DNA from: Dacryopinax spathularia
Lineage: Eukaryota; Basidiomycota; Dacrymycetes; Dacrymycetales; Dacrymycetaceae
Direction: 5' to 3'
Assembly: GCA_037974965.1 (NCBI GenBank)
Contig: JBBPFI010000006.1
Coordinates: 248,001 to 312,000 of the forward strand
Length of the DNA stretch: 64,000 nt
Shown here one piece after another: positions 24,101 to 35,926 of the stretch; within the stretch, counting starts at the first letter, position 1; each line of letters begins with the position of its first letter. The translations under genes and the position numbers were made by a program. Under the pieces are notes generated by a model. The model made no database searches and was not told where the DNA came from. It saw only the letters and a list, made by a program, of their open reading frames with translations.

Positions 24101-24519
24101 CTGAGGTAACCGCCGAGGGGAGGCGGGTTAGGTCATCGTGTGTAAGCCGGGTCGGGGTGCGCGTTGAGTTGGAAGATGGAGTGGGAAATGCCTCCCGGGG
24201 AGAATACGGTGCCAGGAATATTCGTTGTATTTTATTCGGAGATAGATCAATTGCTGTCGAATTGGAATTTATTTCGATTGTGTGTGAGATTTGATTTAGC
24301 GGGTGAAGGGGACTAGGGAAGGGGAGGGAAGGAGAAGGGGGGATCAAATGTTGCTTACGCGAGCGCGCCTCGCTCACATAAGACCCACGCCCTCACTCTG
24401 CGCGCCCCTTTCGGGTCGTCTTACATATACACAAACCCGCACACTCTCCCAACTCCGCGCTCCCTCCGTCCCCGAACGCCGTGTGCATATACATAGGCCA
24501 AGCTGAAAAGGGCGTGTTA
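21171..24519. other. Large gene-poor region between the zinc-finger and bZIP genes
   Basis: About 3.35 kb separates two divergently transcribed regulators. The longest open frame (21,636-22,205, 189 codons) is matched by open frames on the opposite strand and has no recognisable motif or consistent splicing. The final 600 bp are G-rich on the plus strand and may hold the bZIP promoter. I could not support any gene, RNA or repeat. Confidence 0.45.
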
Positions 24520-25372
24520 ATGTCAGCGCCCTCACACCCCCCACCTCTTCCTCACCAACCACCACTACCACCGCCAACCCATCACCTACAACAGCCACCT
24601 CAACTATCCTACCAACCTCAGCAGACATCCCAGAACCCCCAACCAGCTATCGACCCGCACCTACAGCAACAACAACCACAGGTCCACCCAAGCATGTATG
24701 CTGCTGAGTACCCCCGACCACCGGAGAAGCTCGTAGGCCCCCACGGACCCGTCACTGTCGGCGGCCCCCTATCAAGCTCACCACGATATCAGCCGTACCC
24801 TACTGGGCTCGCGCACCCGCCACCCCCACCAGTGGGCGTCGGGTCCCCACCGCAGCCGCACTCGAACGAGCAGAGTCCGGAGGCACAGGGCGGTGCTGCT
24901 GGTCGGGTGCTAAGCACGAGCAAGCGTGCCGAGCAGAACCGGAAGGCCCAGCGAGCGTTCCGCGAGCGAAGGGAGCAGTGAGTCTTTTCGCTATGGCCGG
25001 TTGATGCGGGAATGCTGAGTGTACGCTGTCAGACATGTGAAGCAGCTCGAGTCCCGATCACAGCTCCTTGATGCTGCCCTCGCCTCTGCCGACGCTGCCA
25101 ACAGGCGGTACGAAGAGGCACGAGCTATGGTCGAACAACTACGGAGCGAGAATGCTGCTCTGAGGCAGGCACTACAGGCCGCCACCGCCGCTGTGGGCAC
25201 CAACCCCTCCGCCCCAGCAGCAGCAACAGTGAAGACCAGCCCACCGAATAGCAAGGTGAACGGCACTACATCACCAGGCGCTGCTCGGCAGCCGGTGAGC
25301 GACGTACGCTCAGAGGGACGGGAGGATCGGGCGAGCGATGAGGAGGTCGCGGAGCAGGTTGCGGATCCATGA
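24520..25372 (+). CDS. AP-1/Yap-like bZIP transcription factor
   Basis: Exons 24520-24977 and 25033-25372 give 265 residues. The N-terminus is rich in Pro and Gln. The basic region (about 134-153) contains NRKAQRAFRERR, the N-x2-A-Q-x2-F-R signature of fungal AP-1 (Yap/Pap1) factors. The intron falls exactly between basic region and zipper. The zipper (about 154-200) has heptad-spaced hydrophobics with LEQ/LRSENAALRQAL-type ends. The C-terminus is Ser/Asp/Glu-rich. I find no cysteine in the model, so the redox-sensing Cys-rich domains of Yap1 are absent and oxidative-stress sensing of that type is unlikely. The chosen ATG is the first in frame after a non-ATG open stretch. Confidence 0.86.
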
Positions 25373-27469
25373 CTAGACTTTCGCAGTGGGGTCGCGCACT
25401 TCGACTTTGTTCTACGCTCGCGGGGCAACCGTGGTCGTGCGACCTAGGCTGGCGGCGCCCACCCATGCGGTCTTTGCCATCCCCCTGCTGTTGAGGATTG
25501 GACTTATCTTTCGGTACATACTTTGTTTATTCTCCTTTGAAGAGTACCCCTTTTGGCTGCCCTATCCTGCAGCACGTCTTCCCTTTTCGTTTTTCTGTTG
25601 TAGGCCCGCCGCATCGGCGGCACATAATTGTAATGATAGCGCTCGCAGCGCCCAGCTTGCAGCACATCTGTCCGCCTAGCAGCGACCGAGCAAGTTCGTG
25701 CATCTCAACCCAAACATCGGCGGGGCAGAACCGCCTAGGGGTCCACGAGCCGCTCCGTCCGTATTTCGTATTTCCTGTTGTCACGTTTCAGCCCGCAGAC
25801 TCAGCTCAGCGTTCTCATCGGGATTAGTAAGCGGACTTTCGCAACTGAACCAAGCAATAATAAGCCTGTTGGTCAGCTTGCACGGTTCAGCCGGACGATC
25901 GCACGCTTCCGTTTCGCCCGGCTTGCCCCTTGGCGAAATGGTCGGCGTTTAGCTCGCAGAAAGAGCTCAGATTCGGTGGGGATGAATGGCGGCTGAAACG
26001 AAGAGACGAGAAGTGATACGCCGATCGGCGCTTCGTGCTGACCAAGATTTGTCTCGCCCGCTCGGGTCCATGCGGGATCGGCGATTGGCCTTCTTCTCCA
26101 CGCTGCGGTTGGGCAAGCAAGTCAACGTACTTTTTCTCTCACGCCGCACAAGCTGGCAGAGGAGGCAGGATGACCTCCACACGAAACTGCCCAGAAGATG
26201 ATGCAGCGTCTTGTCAGCTGGCTCAAGGATGAGTCAGCAGCGGGGACATGTGCGAGTCGCGTAAGGGGCGAAGCATGGCCGATCCGAGTTGGTGGGAAAT
26301 GCGCTACCACATGCAGGTATGTTGGAATGCATGGACCAGGTTTGCGGCATGGGTCTCCCGCGCGGTGGGCCGCATGGACAGTTTGCGGGGTACGGAGATG
26401 GTCTCAACAACTCGAAACATTTTGTCGTGGTCCTCTCAAGGACACCTCGCTGGTTAGGATGGACCGGCGGTTGCCTTGCCCATTCTGCAGTTTCAGCCGC
26501 AATCAGACCGGTCAATCATAGACACAACCGCTGTCTGATCGGACGAGCGGAAAAGCTCGTCCGGGAATTGCTGGCAAACAGGGTGGGAGGAGCCAACTGG
26601 GCGGACCCCGATTGACGCTTGGCGTATTGATATGAACTGGAGCACTCAGCGATGTCATAGTCAGGGTCTGTGCCAGGAGCTTCGGCGAGATCGGCGACTG
26701 TCGTCGCTCCTAAATATTGTTAGCAGACAACCCAGGACCTCGAGCACCTGTTTGCAAGAGGAACCAGCCATAGACCCTTCTGAGTGCGACTGAGGGCAAA
26801 ATGCAAGCAATCGTAGTGGCGCCCACATTTAGACCACTTCATTTCGGGAAGGAAAAGGAGAGACTTCCGGTTCCGACAGATTCCAGTGCCTCATTGCTCT
26901 GGCATCATGCTCTGATGCCGTGTGGAAGCATCTCAACTGGGCAGGTCGGACTTGTTTGCGCTACATAAGTTGGAGAAGCGGAGTTCAGGCGAAAAGCTCG
27001 GATTATGTGTGTGCAGGCTTCGCACTTTGTTGTGCTGAGGTTTGGGGGAGAACGGTGGGCGATCGAGTATGTGAGGCCATGGCGATGCCTCGTGTCGCCG
27101 CATCGTAGCCGCCGCTGTTCGGTCACAAATTGCCTTATATGTAGTCTTGGCGCAGGGATCGTTGGCGGCCCTGAAGATGTAGGTTGCAGCCGGAATGAGC
27201 GCTAAAGTGAAAACGGGACAAGGGAGCAGTGTCGTTATATGGACCGCATTTCATTCGTGGAGAACAAAGAAAACTCGGAGCATAGGTTCGACGATTTCGT
27301 TGTCAGTGATCGGAAGTCTTGACGGAACCGGAGAGTCGGAACAGTCGGCGCAGGCGAGTAGAATAGATAACGAGGCAGACGATTCGCGACAGAATACAGA
27401 GAAGAGCGATCTTGAGAAACGGTGGAGGGCGTGCGGTCGAGGCGCCCGGATGTTTCGGTTGTATCTTGC
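25373..27469. other. Intergenic region downstream of the bZIP gene
   Basis: About 2.1 kb. Small frames up to about 108 codons occur on both strands, but none shows a family motif, and stops are frequent in all frames. I see nothing in it that I can name. Confidence 0.5.
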
Positions 27470-28140
27470 TCATGCGCTGCCGGTGGCGCGAACAGCCTGG
27501 GGAACAGGACCGTAATTACCACCAGTCCTGCCCATTTGCGCACGAAGCAGGGACTGACGCATATCAGTTTCATGCCTGTCATGCCTGCGATGGGCGTGGG
27601 CGGCCATCGGGTTGCTGCGAGGCAGCGTCTGGTACTGAGCGGCGGGCTTGACGGCACCTTTCTGCGCAAAGACCACGAATCACTACGAATCAATGCATAC
27701 AGCCGCAGATCGATAGAGGCGCCGCTTACCTTGATCCACTGAGGAAGGAACGTCCTGTAGACGCCGAACATCTTCTCGACGGGCGCCTGCTTGTCGCCCT
27801 TGGCGCGGCTGTCGACCATTCCTTCGATCTTCGCGGCCTCGGCGTTAATGGCGATAAGAGCACGAATGCGGTCCGGCTCGGGCATGGCTCTGAACTGATG
27901 GCAAACAGCATCATCTGAGTACAAGCGGACAACGTGATCAGAGGAGCCCGGAGGTTCTCCTCAACGCGAAAGGAGCGCTCACCTGCATTGCGGAGATAAT
28001 CCTCGATCATGACCAGAATCTGGCGGGTGCGTTCACTAGCGTTGGAAGGGACTAGGGTCACCTAAACAATCAAGCTGTTCGAGAGGTCGAGCGGGTTACA
28101 AGCCGCTTACCACCGAGAAAGCGTTCTGCCTGGAAGACAT
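27470..28140 (-). CDS. Unknown small protein, four exons
   Basis: I do not recognise this gene. Exons on the minus strand are 28140-28111 (10 codons), 28061-27983, 27914-27730 and 27661-27470, totalling 161 residues with matching phases and good GT-AG signals. The N-terminal about 100 residues look helical (for example RTRQILVMIEDYLRNA, RIRALIAINAEAAKIEG) and end in a FGVYRTFLPQWIK segment. The C-terminal part is basic and rich in His, Arg and Gln. No signal peptide or membrane segment is visible. It lies head-to-head with the next plus-strand gene, about 455 bp apart. Confidence 0.65.
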
Positions 28141-28595
28141 TGTTGATATAAGCAGTTATTTACTGATGAAAGTAGGTTGTTGAGAGGGTGTACGACGCGT
28201 GTGCGGAGCTAAGGGATGAGTTGTGAGGAAGACGGACGATTTTGGAAGGGTGTGCGAAACGCTGTAACCGCGCCACTGGCGACTTTTGACGTGAGCTCAT
28301 ATAAGCGGACATTACCCCTATTGTCAGGGTTTCACTTACGTAACAACAGAGGCCGATCCCATCACCAATGCAACGTGTTTTCGCCTTTCTTCTTTTCTTC
28401 AACGCTGGTTAGATGTCCCCTGCCCCTCTCGCTGCCTTCATTGGTCTTGCTTTTGATAGGAGCGTCATGCCAGGTTATGGATGACTGATACGCCACTTCT
28501 TCCCATCCACTTGCTTCTGTATCCCTACTTTGCAACTTCCTCGCTCCATCCCGCGCGCTTGACAGAATCACGACCATAAACGACTTTTTCACGCA
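28141..28595. other. Divergent promoter region
   Basis: This separates two divergent starts (28,140 minus and 28,596 plus). It is T/C-rich toward the plus-strand gene, as is common in fungal promoters and leaders. No specific element is claimed. Confidence 0.4.
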
Positions 28596-29787
28596 ATGTC
28601 TGACATCTCACCCATGTCCTCCCCGGGAGGCTCACGATCTTCGTTCCTGACTGACAACATCCGAGAAGATGCATCCTCGCATTCTGGCATGGAGGTATGA
28701 GTATTATAATCGGGGTTGATCTCTGCCTAACAAAACCTGGCGTGTTTACGCAGCCAATGGACGAGGTAGCTCAGTACCTCGCCGACGCTCGAAGAGCAGA
28801 AGAGAACAATCGGCCTGAACGATGGTTCAATCCGGACCAGAGTGACGAGGTGAATGAGAAGCAGGATGCTCTACACGAAGACGTGCTGCAAGAATTCTGC
28901 GCGATGTTGTGCGCCAACACGGATGGTGAAACAAAGTTTTCCGGCTTACGTGATCAGGTCACTGAGCTTATGCGGCGCTAGACGATCATATCAATGATTG
29001 GCATATGCGACGCCCGGATGTCAAATACGCCATATTTCATGAGGTGTATGTTTCCGTGTATGAGGCTCGCAAGGATGTCCTATTCGAGGATGAAAGCTGG
29101 GGAGAGCTTCTTGCACTATATCTTGCGTTCTTCATGGGTGCTGTCGAGGTAAGATGTCGCACCATCGAAGGCTGATCGCCATCTAATAGATTTGTACAGG
29201 CCAATACCGATCGTCGACCAGATCCTTCGCTGATGTTGGACAACGTGCCTGGCTTGACACCAGATCGTGGTATGACGCCGGAGCGGTGGTCTCCAGCGTA
29301 TTCCTCGAGATCGTTGTCGTCCAGGCGAGGAACACCAGAACGAGGAACAACACCGGAAAGAGGCGGCAGTCCACAATGGGGAGCACCCCTTCGTCGGTGG
29401 CTCACGCCAGAGCAGCGCGTCGCTTTCTCTCGGCCCAGCACACCGGAACGTGGTGCATCCCCATCCCTCGCCGGCACACCCGAACGAGGCGGAACGCCAG
29501 AAAGCCAGCCAAGAAGTCTAGACTGGAGGTTTCCGGTCGAACGCCGGTTGACGCCCGACTCTGGTCCCATCTCACCACGAGCAGACTCTCCAGCAAGTTC
29601 GCAAATAACACCAGGCCGAAACACGCAGATAGACCCAGACCGAGATCCCTTAACGCTCGAACGACTGACATTGACTGACCCGACAAGAGCAACATCACCC
29701 GCATCACCTCATTCCCAGCACTCTCAGCATTCCCAGCGGCCGCCTGGGCCCGGATCCGCCGCGCTGGTCGATGGCGTTTATTCCTAA
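28596..29787 (+). CDS. Unknown protein with a Thr-Pro-Glu-Arg-Gly repeat tail
   Basis: Exons 28596-28694, 28754-28925, 28982-29148 and 29200-29787 give 341 residues. The third junction was placed where an intron of 56 nt (28,926-28,981) removes a stop and restores frame. Residues about 33-150 look helical (MDEVAQYLADARRAEENN; ELLALYLAFFMGAVE). From about residue 165 the chain is disordered and built of about ten degenerate TPERG or TPDxG units plus many SP and TP pairs, which could be proline-directed kinase sites. It ends in SQHSQHSQ. I cannot name a family. Confidence 0.65.
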
Positions 29788-30346
29788 CGTTTGAGAACCA
29801 GGAGTTGTTGTATACCAGAGACATCTGTAGATAATACCAGCAATGCATGCAAGCGAACCAGAAAGAGCACATTTGTGTGGCGAAGGAGACGGCATCATGG
29901 GCCTGGGTGCCGACGCGATAAAGCACGACCGCAGAACAGCTGATAACGCGCGTTTTGACCAGCTCATCGACGCGTTTTCAGACGCGTACCAGTAGCTCAG
30001 GTACAGCAGGGGATAAGCTGAAAGTTCAAGTCTGAGTACGACGCGTAAACCAGCCTTGAGAGGTCAGAGGAGTCATCCTCAACGAGCACAATAGCCCTGG
30101 CTTCTAGAAGCTGAACAAAAGCGTAATTTGATGGTTGCGAAGAAACAGGGGCTGCAGTTACGACGGTCACAAGGTGGGACGGCCGCGTTCATGTCGCACC
30201 GCCGCCATCATCCGCTCCCGTATCGGACCGACGTTGTCACCACCATCCACCGCGACTGTTGTCGGCGCGTCACTCCTTGTCCATCGACCAACACCACGGT
30301 CTACACGTCCTGCTAAGCCTACATCGATAGGAATCAGACTACCATC
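29788..30346. other. Intergenic region upstream of ATG3
   Basis: This is presumed 3' end of the TPERG-repeat gene and promoter of ATG3. No distinct element was identified. Confidence 0.4.
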
Positions 30347-31876
30347 ATGCATGCCGTACAGGTACGTTGCGATAAGGCTGGCGTGAGAGTCTGGCGCTGA
30401 TAGGGGCTCTGTCATTAGACACAGTTCTGGGCTGTCCGGGATTACCTCAGTCCGGTGAGCATCTGTTTGTGGTCAATTCCTGCAGGATGACTAACCTTGA
30501 TGTTGTAGGTACTACGAGAGAGCAAGTTCAAGGAACATGGTCGTATTACACCTGGTGCGTGGCACAGTCAGCCATGGAAGAAACGTGTATGCTGAACCCC
30601 TCTGCAGAGGAGTTCGTCGCTGCTGGTGATTTCCTGACATACAAGTTCCCTGTATGGACATGGTATGCGTTAAGCGTGGCGCATATATGTGCAATCTCTG
30701 ATACTGGTTTGTAGGGAGAAAGGCGATGGTACCCGAGTTCGAGATTTCCTGCCGAAGGACAAGCAGTTCCTGATGACTCGTAATGGTGAGTCCAGTAGTC
30801 ATCACCCCTATCCACTACCTCGGCTCATGCTATGCGCGCTAGTCCCGTGTCTACGACGTGCCACAACACTCGCATATACCGACGAGCAAGAGGACGCTGA
30901 GAAGCTGCTATCATTTTCAGACGGACCAGGCGATAAGGATGAGGAATGGGTGCAGACGCATGCCGGTCGAGCAGAGGGAGAAGGCGGCGCTGTCGGCGAC
31001 ATCAGCGATATTCCGGACATCGATGGACCATCACAAACGACATCGGCCATCACATCTGGTCTAAACCATCTGTCCCTGGATGAACGCGGTGCATTAGACG
31101 CTCAGCCGATACCGTCGGCGGACGAGATACCGGATATCGACGACATCCCGGATATGGAGGACGAGGGACTCGAGGAACCGGAGGATGCGGCTGCTGCTGC
31201 ACCTGAGAAGGCGGTTGTCACGGCAGAGGCAGAGTGCGTGACCCTCATACTATCAAGCCTAGGCGGGCGCTAAAGCAACCCTTCAGACCTATCGAGGTTG
31301 CAAAGGGCAATCTACTGCAAGTCCGAACGTACGACGTCATGATCACCTACGACAAGTACTATCAAACTCCCAGAATTTGGCTAGTCGGTTACGACGAGGT
31401 GAGCACAGTCATAAGATCGCTGGCGCACAAAAGCTCACGTCACGCAGTCTGGCAATCCCCTTACGCCGTCCCAAGTCTTCCAAGATGTCTCTGCCGAGCA
31501 CGCCTTCAAGACGGTCACAATCGAGCCGTTCCCGCACAGTACCACCCTGACCGCCGCCTCCGTTCACCCTTGTAAGCACGCAAGCGTGATGAAGAAAGTC
31601 ATCGAGCGGATGAACGCCGGTATCGCGGAGGAGCAGAAACGGCTTGGCGTTACTGGCACTAAGGCGGAGAAGGAGAGCAAGTCGGGCAGCAAGCGTTGGC
31701 TCGGTGGTATGGTGAGGAAGGTGACTGGGGGCTCCGAGAGCCCGAGTACCGGCACGGAGACGCCAGGTTCTGAGGACGCAGAGGGCATGCGGGTCGACTT
31801 CTACCTCGTCGTCTTCCTCAAGTTCATCGCTAGTATCGTCCCGACCATCGAGGTCGACTCGACCACCGCGTTCTGA
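30347..31876 (+). CDS. ATG3: ATG3, E2-like enzyme for Atg8 lipidation
   Basis: Atg3 accepts Atg8 from Atg7 and transfers it to phosphatidylethanolamine during autophagosome formation. Eight exons (30347-30361, 30425-30454, 30509-30554, 30608-30662, 30715-30785, 30843-31233, 31287-31398, 31448-31876) give 382 residues. The first exon codes only five residues. Family motifs are in order: [75 protein letters not shown] and the catalytic [11 protein letters not shown]. The active cysteine is codon 31571-31573 (about residue 282). The flexible region (about 100-200) is very acidic with repeated DIPDID-type motifs. A basic then Ser/Thr-rich insert of about 40 residues follows the catalytic helix. 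Both are usual sites of length variation. Confidence 0.94.
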
Positions 31877-32067
31877 GCACGTCGAATGTCAGGGCGACAC
31901 GGAGTAGAGGTTAGAGGGGTATATGATTCATGCAAGCGCTAGAGATTCCAGCGACTAAGATGTAGGAGTACTATATGACCATGGATGACCGTGATACCTC
32001 ATCAACCAAGAAATGAATATGACATAGAACGAAACAGCGCCAAGGAGAAAGGAGAGAGCAAAGGCGT

Positions 32068-33294
32068 CTATGCAGCAGCGTCGACCTTGCTCTTCTTCTT
32101 TTTCTTCTTGCCTTCAACCTCGCCATCGCCGTCATGTTTTCGCTTCTTTTCCTTTGCAGCTGTTGGTGCGGCAGCGGCGTCGGTGTCGGCGGCTGGTGCT
32201 ACTGCGTCACCATCGACAGCAGCCTTGCTCTTCTTCTCTTTCTTCTTCTTCGATTCACCGTTGACAGGCTCAGAGGCGGATTGTGCTGCAGCCGCTACTT
32301 CAGCAGGAGCAGTCCCCTCACCCATCGACTTCTTCTTCTTTTTCTTCTTCTTCTCACCGCTCTCCATAGCACCGTTCGCAGCACCGTTCGCAGCGGGAGC
32401 TTCAGCGGCAGTGACTGCAGCAGCTGCACCCTCCTTGTCTTTCTTCTGCTTCTTCTTCTTGCCGCCTTCTTCAGCCGTCGGTGCGGTTGTATCGTCAGAG
32501 CGCTCTTTCCGCTTCTTGCTGGGCTTTTCGGTGGCAACAGGCTCAGGAATTGCAGGGGTCGGTGCCGAGGGAGCAAGCTTGTCCTTCTTGTCCTTCTTGG
32601 TCTTATCCTTCTTCGGCTTCGTCGACTCTGTTAGTTGTCTATCAGAAAAAAGACGCTCCGCATGGTTACGACAGGGACAGACCTTCAGCTCCGTTCGCAA
32701 CAGTAGGAGGTTGCTCCTTGCCTGCTTTCTCCTCCTTCTTCTCTTTCTTCTCTTTCTTTCCCTCTTTCGGCTTTGCCTGCTCTGCAGCCTGGGCATTGCC
32801 ACTCACGCCGTTCACTGCTGCGGGCGCCGGAACAGGCTTGGATGGCTCCTCCACAGGCATAGGCGAGACTGGCGACATACGCTGCGGCGTACCCAGCGGA
32901 GTCCCATTCGCGCCCGTCCCTCGCTGCTGTGTCCACCTCGATCCACCCTGGTACCCTCCTCTCCCTCCTGCACCTCCTCGTCCACCGTACCCGCCTCTCC
33001 CCCCTTGCTGTTGCTGTTGCCCACCGCCTCGGCCAGCGCCTTTCGGTCCCTTATACAGCGCTTTCTGGTATTTCTCCGCTTCGGAAATGCAGGTTGTGTG
33101 CGGCTTCCATTCTGCAGGACCGTTGAACGTCGTTGAGCAGTCGATACATGTCACGGAGGAATGACAGCGGTAGTAGTGCTGGTCTAGCTTGGGTTTCTTG
33201 ACAGTATCGCCGCATGCATCGCACCTACACGATTAATACTTGTCAATGACTCGGTAATTATGGTTCTAAGATGCACTTACTGAAAGCTGACCAT
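32068..33294 (-). CDS. LYAR-type C2HC zinc-finger nucleolar protein
   Basis: Exons on the minus strand are 33294-33281, 33224-32683 and 32627-32068 (371 residues). The N-terminus MVSFQCDACGDTVKKPKLDQ and VTCIDCSTTF, with following His and Cys, form the LYAR zinc-finger pair. CISEAEKYQKALYKG matches the family's conserved linker. A Gly/Arg/Gln-rich stretch (about 65-110) follows. The C-terminal half alternates poly-Lys and Ala/Glu/Pro segments, with runs of up to eight Lys, as in nucleolar proteins. The family is linked to rRNA processing and ribosome assembly. The first exon codes fewer than five residues. A 383-codon frame on the opposite strand is a shadow of the Lys-rich repeats. Confidence 0.85.
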
Positions 33295-33858
33295 TGTGGG
33301 CTATGATAAGTTGTTGATTCTACGGTGCCCGATCTTTTTGCGGGACCCTTACGCCAAATTTCTGCGCACCCTGGGCCGCTCCATCTGTAAAAACCATGAA
33401 CAGCTATACAGCCCAAAAGTGGCTATGTAGTGCCCGTAGCACCGATAGCATAAGTCCCCTTTACGTAGGGTCTCAGAAAGCACGCGTGGGTCTAGGGTAG
33501 CGGACCCATTGCTACGGAAGCAATGGAGACCGCTACGGCCACGCTACGGCCATTCCCATAGCACCCGTAGCACGCGGGCAAGGGTTCAAGTTGAAATGCC
33601 GCCCAACTGCGGGAGTTTTCAACTTAGTGGGGAGCGGACTGTGAGCGGTCACGCAATAATTCCGAAGTCCCTCCGCGCCCAACGGATCTGTGGCCTTCAG
33701 CGACTTCAACTTCTCAACGGCTCCTTCGGTGAAGTTATTCCCTCATTGTAACGCTCTTGCCATTCGACAACACTGTAACATGCGAAGCTGACGAACTTGA
33801 AGTGGTATCCGCGCAACCGCTATCCACTGCCCCAATCATTGCGCCATCCTTCGTCATC
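33295..33858. other. Intergenic region at the conserved/accessory boundary
   Basis: This marks the change from conserved housekeeping genes to lineage-specific ones. It contains short repeats of a gctacgg motif (about 33,510-33,550). No gene or RNA is supported. Confidence 0.45.
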
Positions 33859-35350
33859 ATGCCCAAGACGAGTCGAAAGCGTGGGGGTTCGACGCCGTCG
33901 TCTCCTTTGGAAACTCGGGGGGCGACAACATGTGAGCAGCGCTTAACCCCACATTCTTTCTGTCAGCTCAAGCGGACCGTAGCGTGCCGGGAAATCTGTT
34001 TCAGCCTAACGGCAAGCCTGCCTGCCTTCTCAGCTCAAGTTTCCAGCGCACCACAACGGCCTTCTGAGAGCAACTTGGTCAACATCTATGGCTTCTCTGT
34101 CCCACATTCAGTACGTTCGCTAATATGCCCAATCCGTTTAGTAACTCTGCTAATTTCCATCACTTCTCAGGGATGTTCTTCCCTCCCTGCGGTCCGTTCG
34201 CGTCATGATCATGCCAAGCGCTGTTCAGGCCGGGTACGGTCCAGACAGAAGAGCACGAGTCCAGCGCGTTTGCCGCTGCAACCGCCCTCCGTTTCCGAAA
34301 CCCTCGGCTCCATCGGATCAAACAAGTCCTCTAGTGCGAAGTCCTCAACTGAAAGCAAACCGACGGCGCGAAACAAGAAATATGTTGGCGCGCACTTATC
34401 AGACTATGACGACCACACCAAGCGACGACTGCAGCTCGTCCAAAGAAAATTTCGCATCTACCATCTCACAAGGAATGCGTATCCGGATGTTGCACAAGAG
34501 ACTCAGTATTTGTTGGATGCGGTCGGGGAGGTGAATCAAGAGGGTGCTAGTTGTGTCCCGCCGGCTCCCAAGATCGACTTGGATGCGGTTCCCGGGCAGC
34601 GACTGGTTGTGAGCCACCTGCTCAGACTGTGTTTCGCGACTTGCGCACTCATTCTGTCCCAGATCAAAAGCATGGCGTACCAAAGCCGAGGTCGATTTAA
34701 GACCATCGGTAAAGATATTGTGCAGCAGCAATACAAGGACGTTTTCCGAATCTTCGACACTGCTGAAGCACTTCATCAGCAATGGTTCCACGAAACTGAG
34801 GTCAGGAGGAAGGACAGACTAGAGGAAGAAGAAAGAGAAGCGCGTCGTCGTCTTAGCACCGCGATTGAGCGGTTGCTTGAAAAGTCGCGCTTTCTCTACA
34901 GTCATTTCAACAGCTTGGTGAGGTCATCCGCCGGTTGGATTCGTTTCGTTAAATTTGTGTAGGCATCCCCGGAAGATGAAGGCGCCGACGAGCATTCTGG
35001 GCTCTTCGAGCATCCGGCTATTGCAGAGTTGATAGCACGTATGTGTTATAAAGGAGCAGACAGCGACGCAGTCTACGCGCCAGCACTATTTGATCCGCCG
35101 CCCTGGCCATTAATAGCTTTCGCTATCGTAATAGTAAGCTGGCTCAAAGAATGCCGGGCATCCTGCTCACTCCGGCAAGATCTATCACATTCTATGCTCT
35201 TTCAGGACGGGTACTCTGCAGGAAGAGAGAGTAGGAGAGTCGGAGAAGGAAGCTTACAACGAGATGTGTGAACTGCTGGCCAAGTTTGTCCGCAATTCAC
35301 CGGAGAAGTCCCAGAAGTTCAGAGAAAAACTCAGTCGCTTCTGCTTGTAA
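33859..35350 (+). CDS. DUF6532-like protein (first of two)
   Basis: Exons 33859-33931, 34034-34110, 34171-34608, 34663-34917, 34963-35133 and 35222-35350 give 380 residues in one frame. The N-terminal part is Ser/Arg/Lys-rich. From about residue 135 comes a helical region (KRRLQLVQRKFRIYHLTRNA) followed by FEHPAIAELIARMCYKG, ALFDPPPWPLIAFAIV and a charged C-terminal helix. That order resembles DUF6532, a domain expanded in Agaricomycetes with no established function. I base this on remembered family character, not on a search. The first intron (33,932-34,033) could end at an earlier acceptor. Confidence 0.6.
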
Positions 35351-35926
35351 GTTGACTATTCCTGCGACCGCTCCATCCGCTCAAACTTGGCCGACAGTGC
35401 TCGCTTTCGGATCCGCCAGGATCAAGCACATGACACTCTGCCTCTACGCAGATTTGACCTCAATCTCATGGTCGACCCGTGATCGCAGTTGCAAAGGTCG
35501 AACATTGTAACCGTACTGGATACATGTAGGTCATAATATATGGATCTCACAGATATGATTGTTCTTCCACCAGCGCCACGTCGCTCGACAATATCGTGCT
35601 CCATCGGTTATGGATTAATGATTTTGATTGGGGTCACGGCAGGGCTACAGCCGGGTTGTGAGAGCCTCGGGAGCGCGAAGGAAAAGATTCGAAGAGAATG
35701 GCTGGTCCCTGACTGGGCGAGCGCGCCGCGGCCTGACTTGACCATCGACATCATCATCTTCTATCATCATGTCCTCCAGAAGAGGTACCCGTATATGCTA
35801 TCAAAAGGTGAACTACGGCCTCCTTCGTCCACTGCTGATTCTAATGAATGTGCTCTAGCCTGGCCTGCAAGGGGATTCAGAACGCAATGAAGATCGATCC
35901 CTGACTGATTCCACTGGATCGGCGGT
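35351..35926. other. Gap between the two DUF6532-like genes
   Basis: An open frame at 35,540-35,889 (116 codons) could be a small gene or fragment. It has a possible in-frame 36-nt intron but no recognisable motif. I leave it as unassigned. Confidence 0.4.

Noticed and set aside
31985-33136. A 383-codon plus-strand frame rich in Phe, Ser and Ala
   Set aside because: It is the complement of Lys-rich codons of the LYAR-type gene; poly-Phe runs mirror poly-Lys runs.
35540-35889. A 116-codon open frame between the DUF6532-like genes
   Set aside because: No motif, weak splice options and no clear start context; it may be a remnant.
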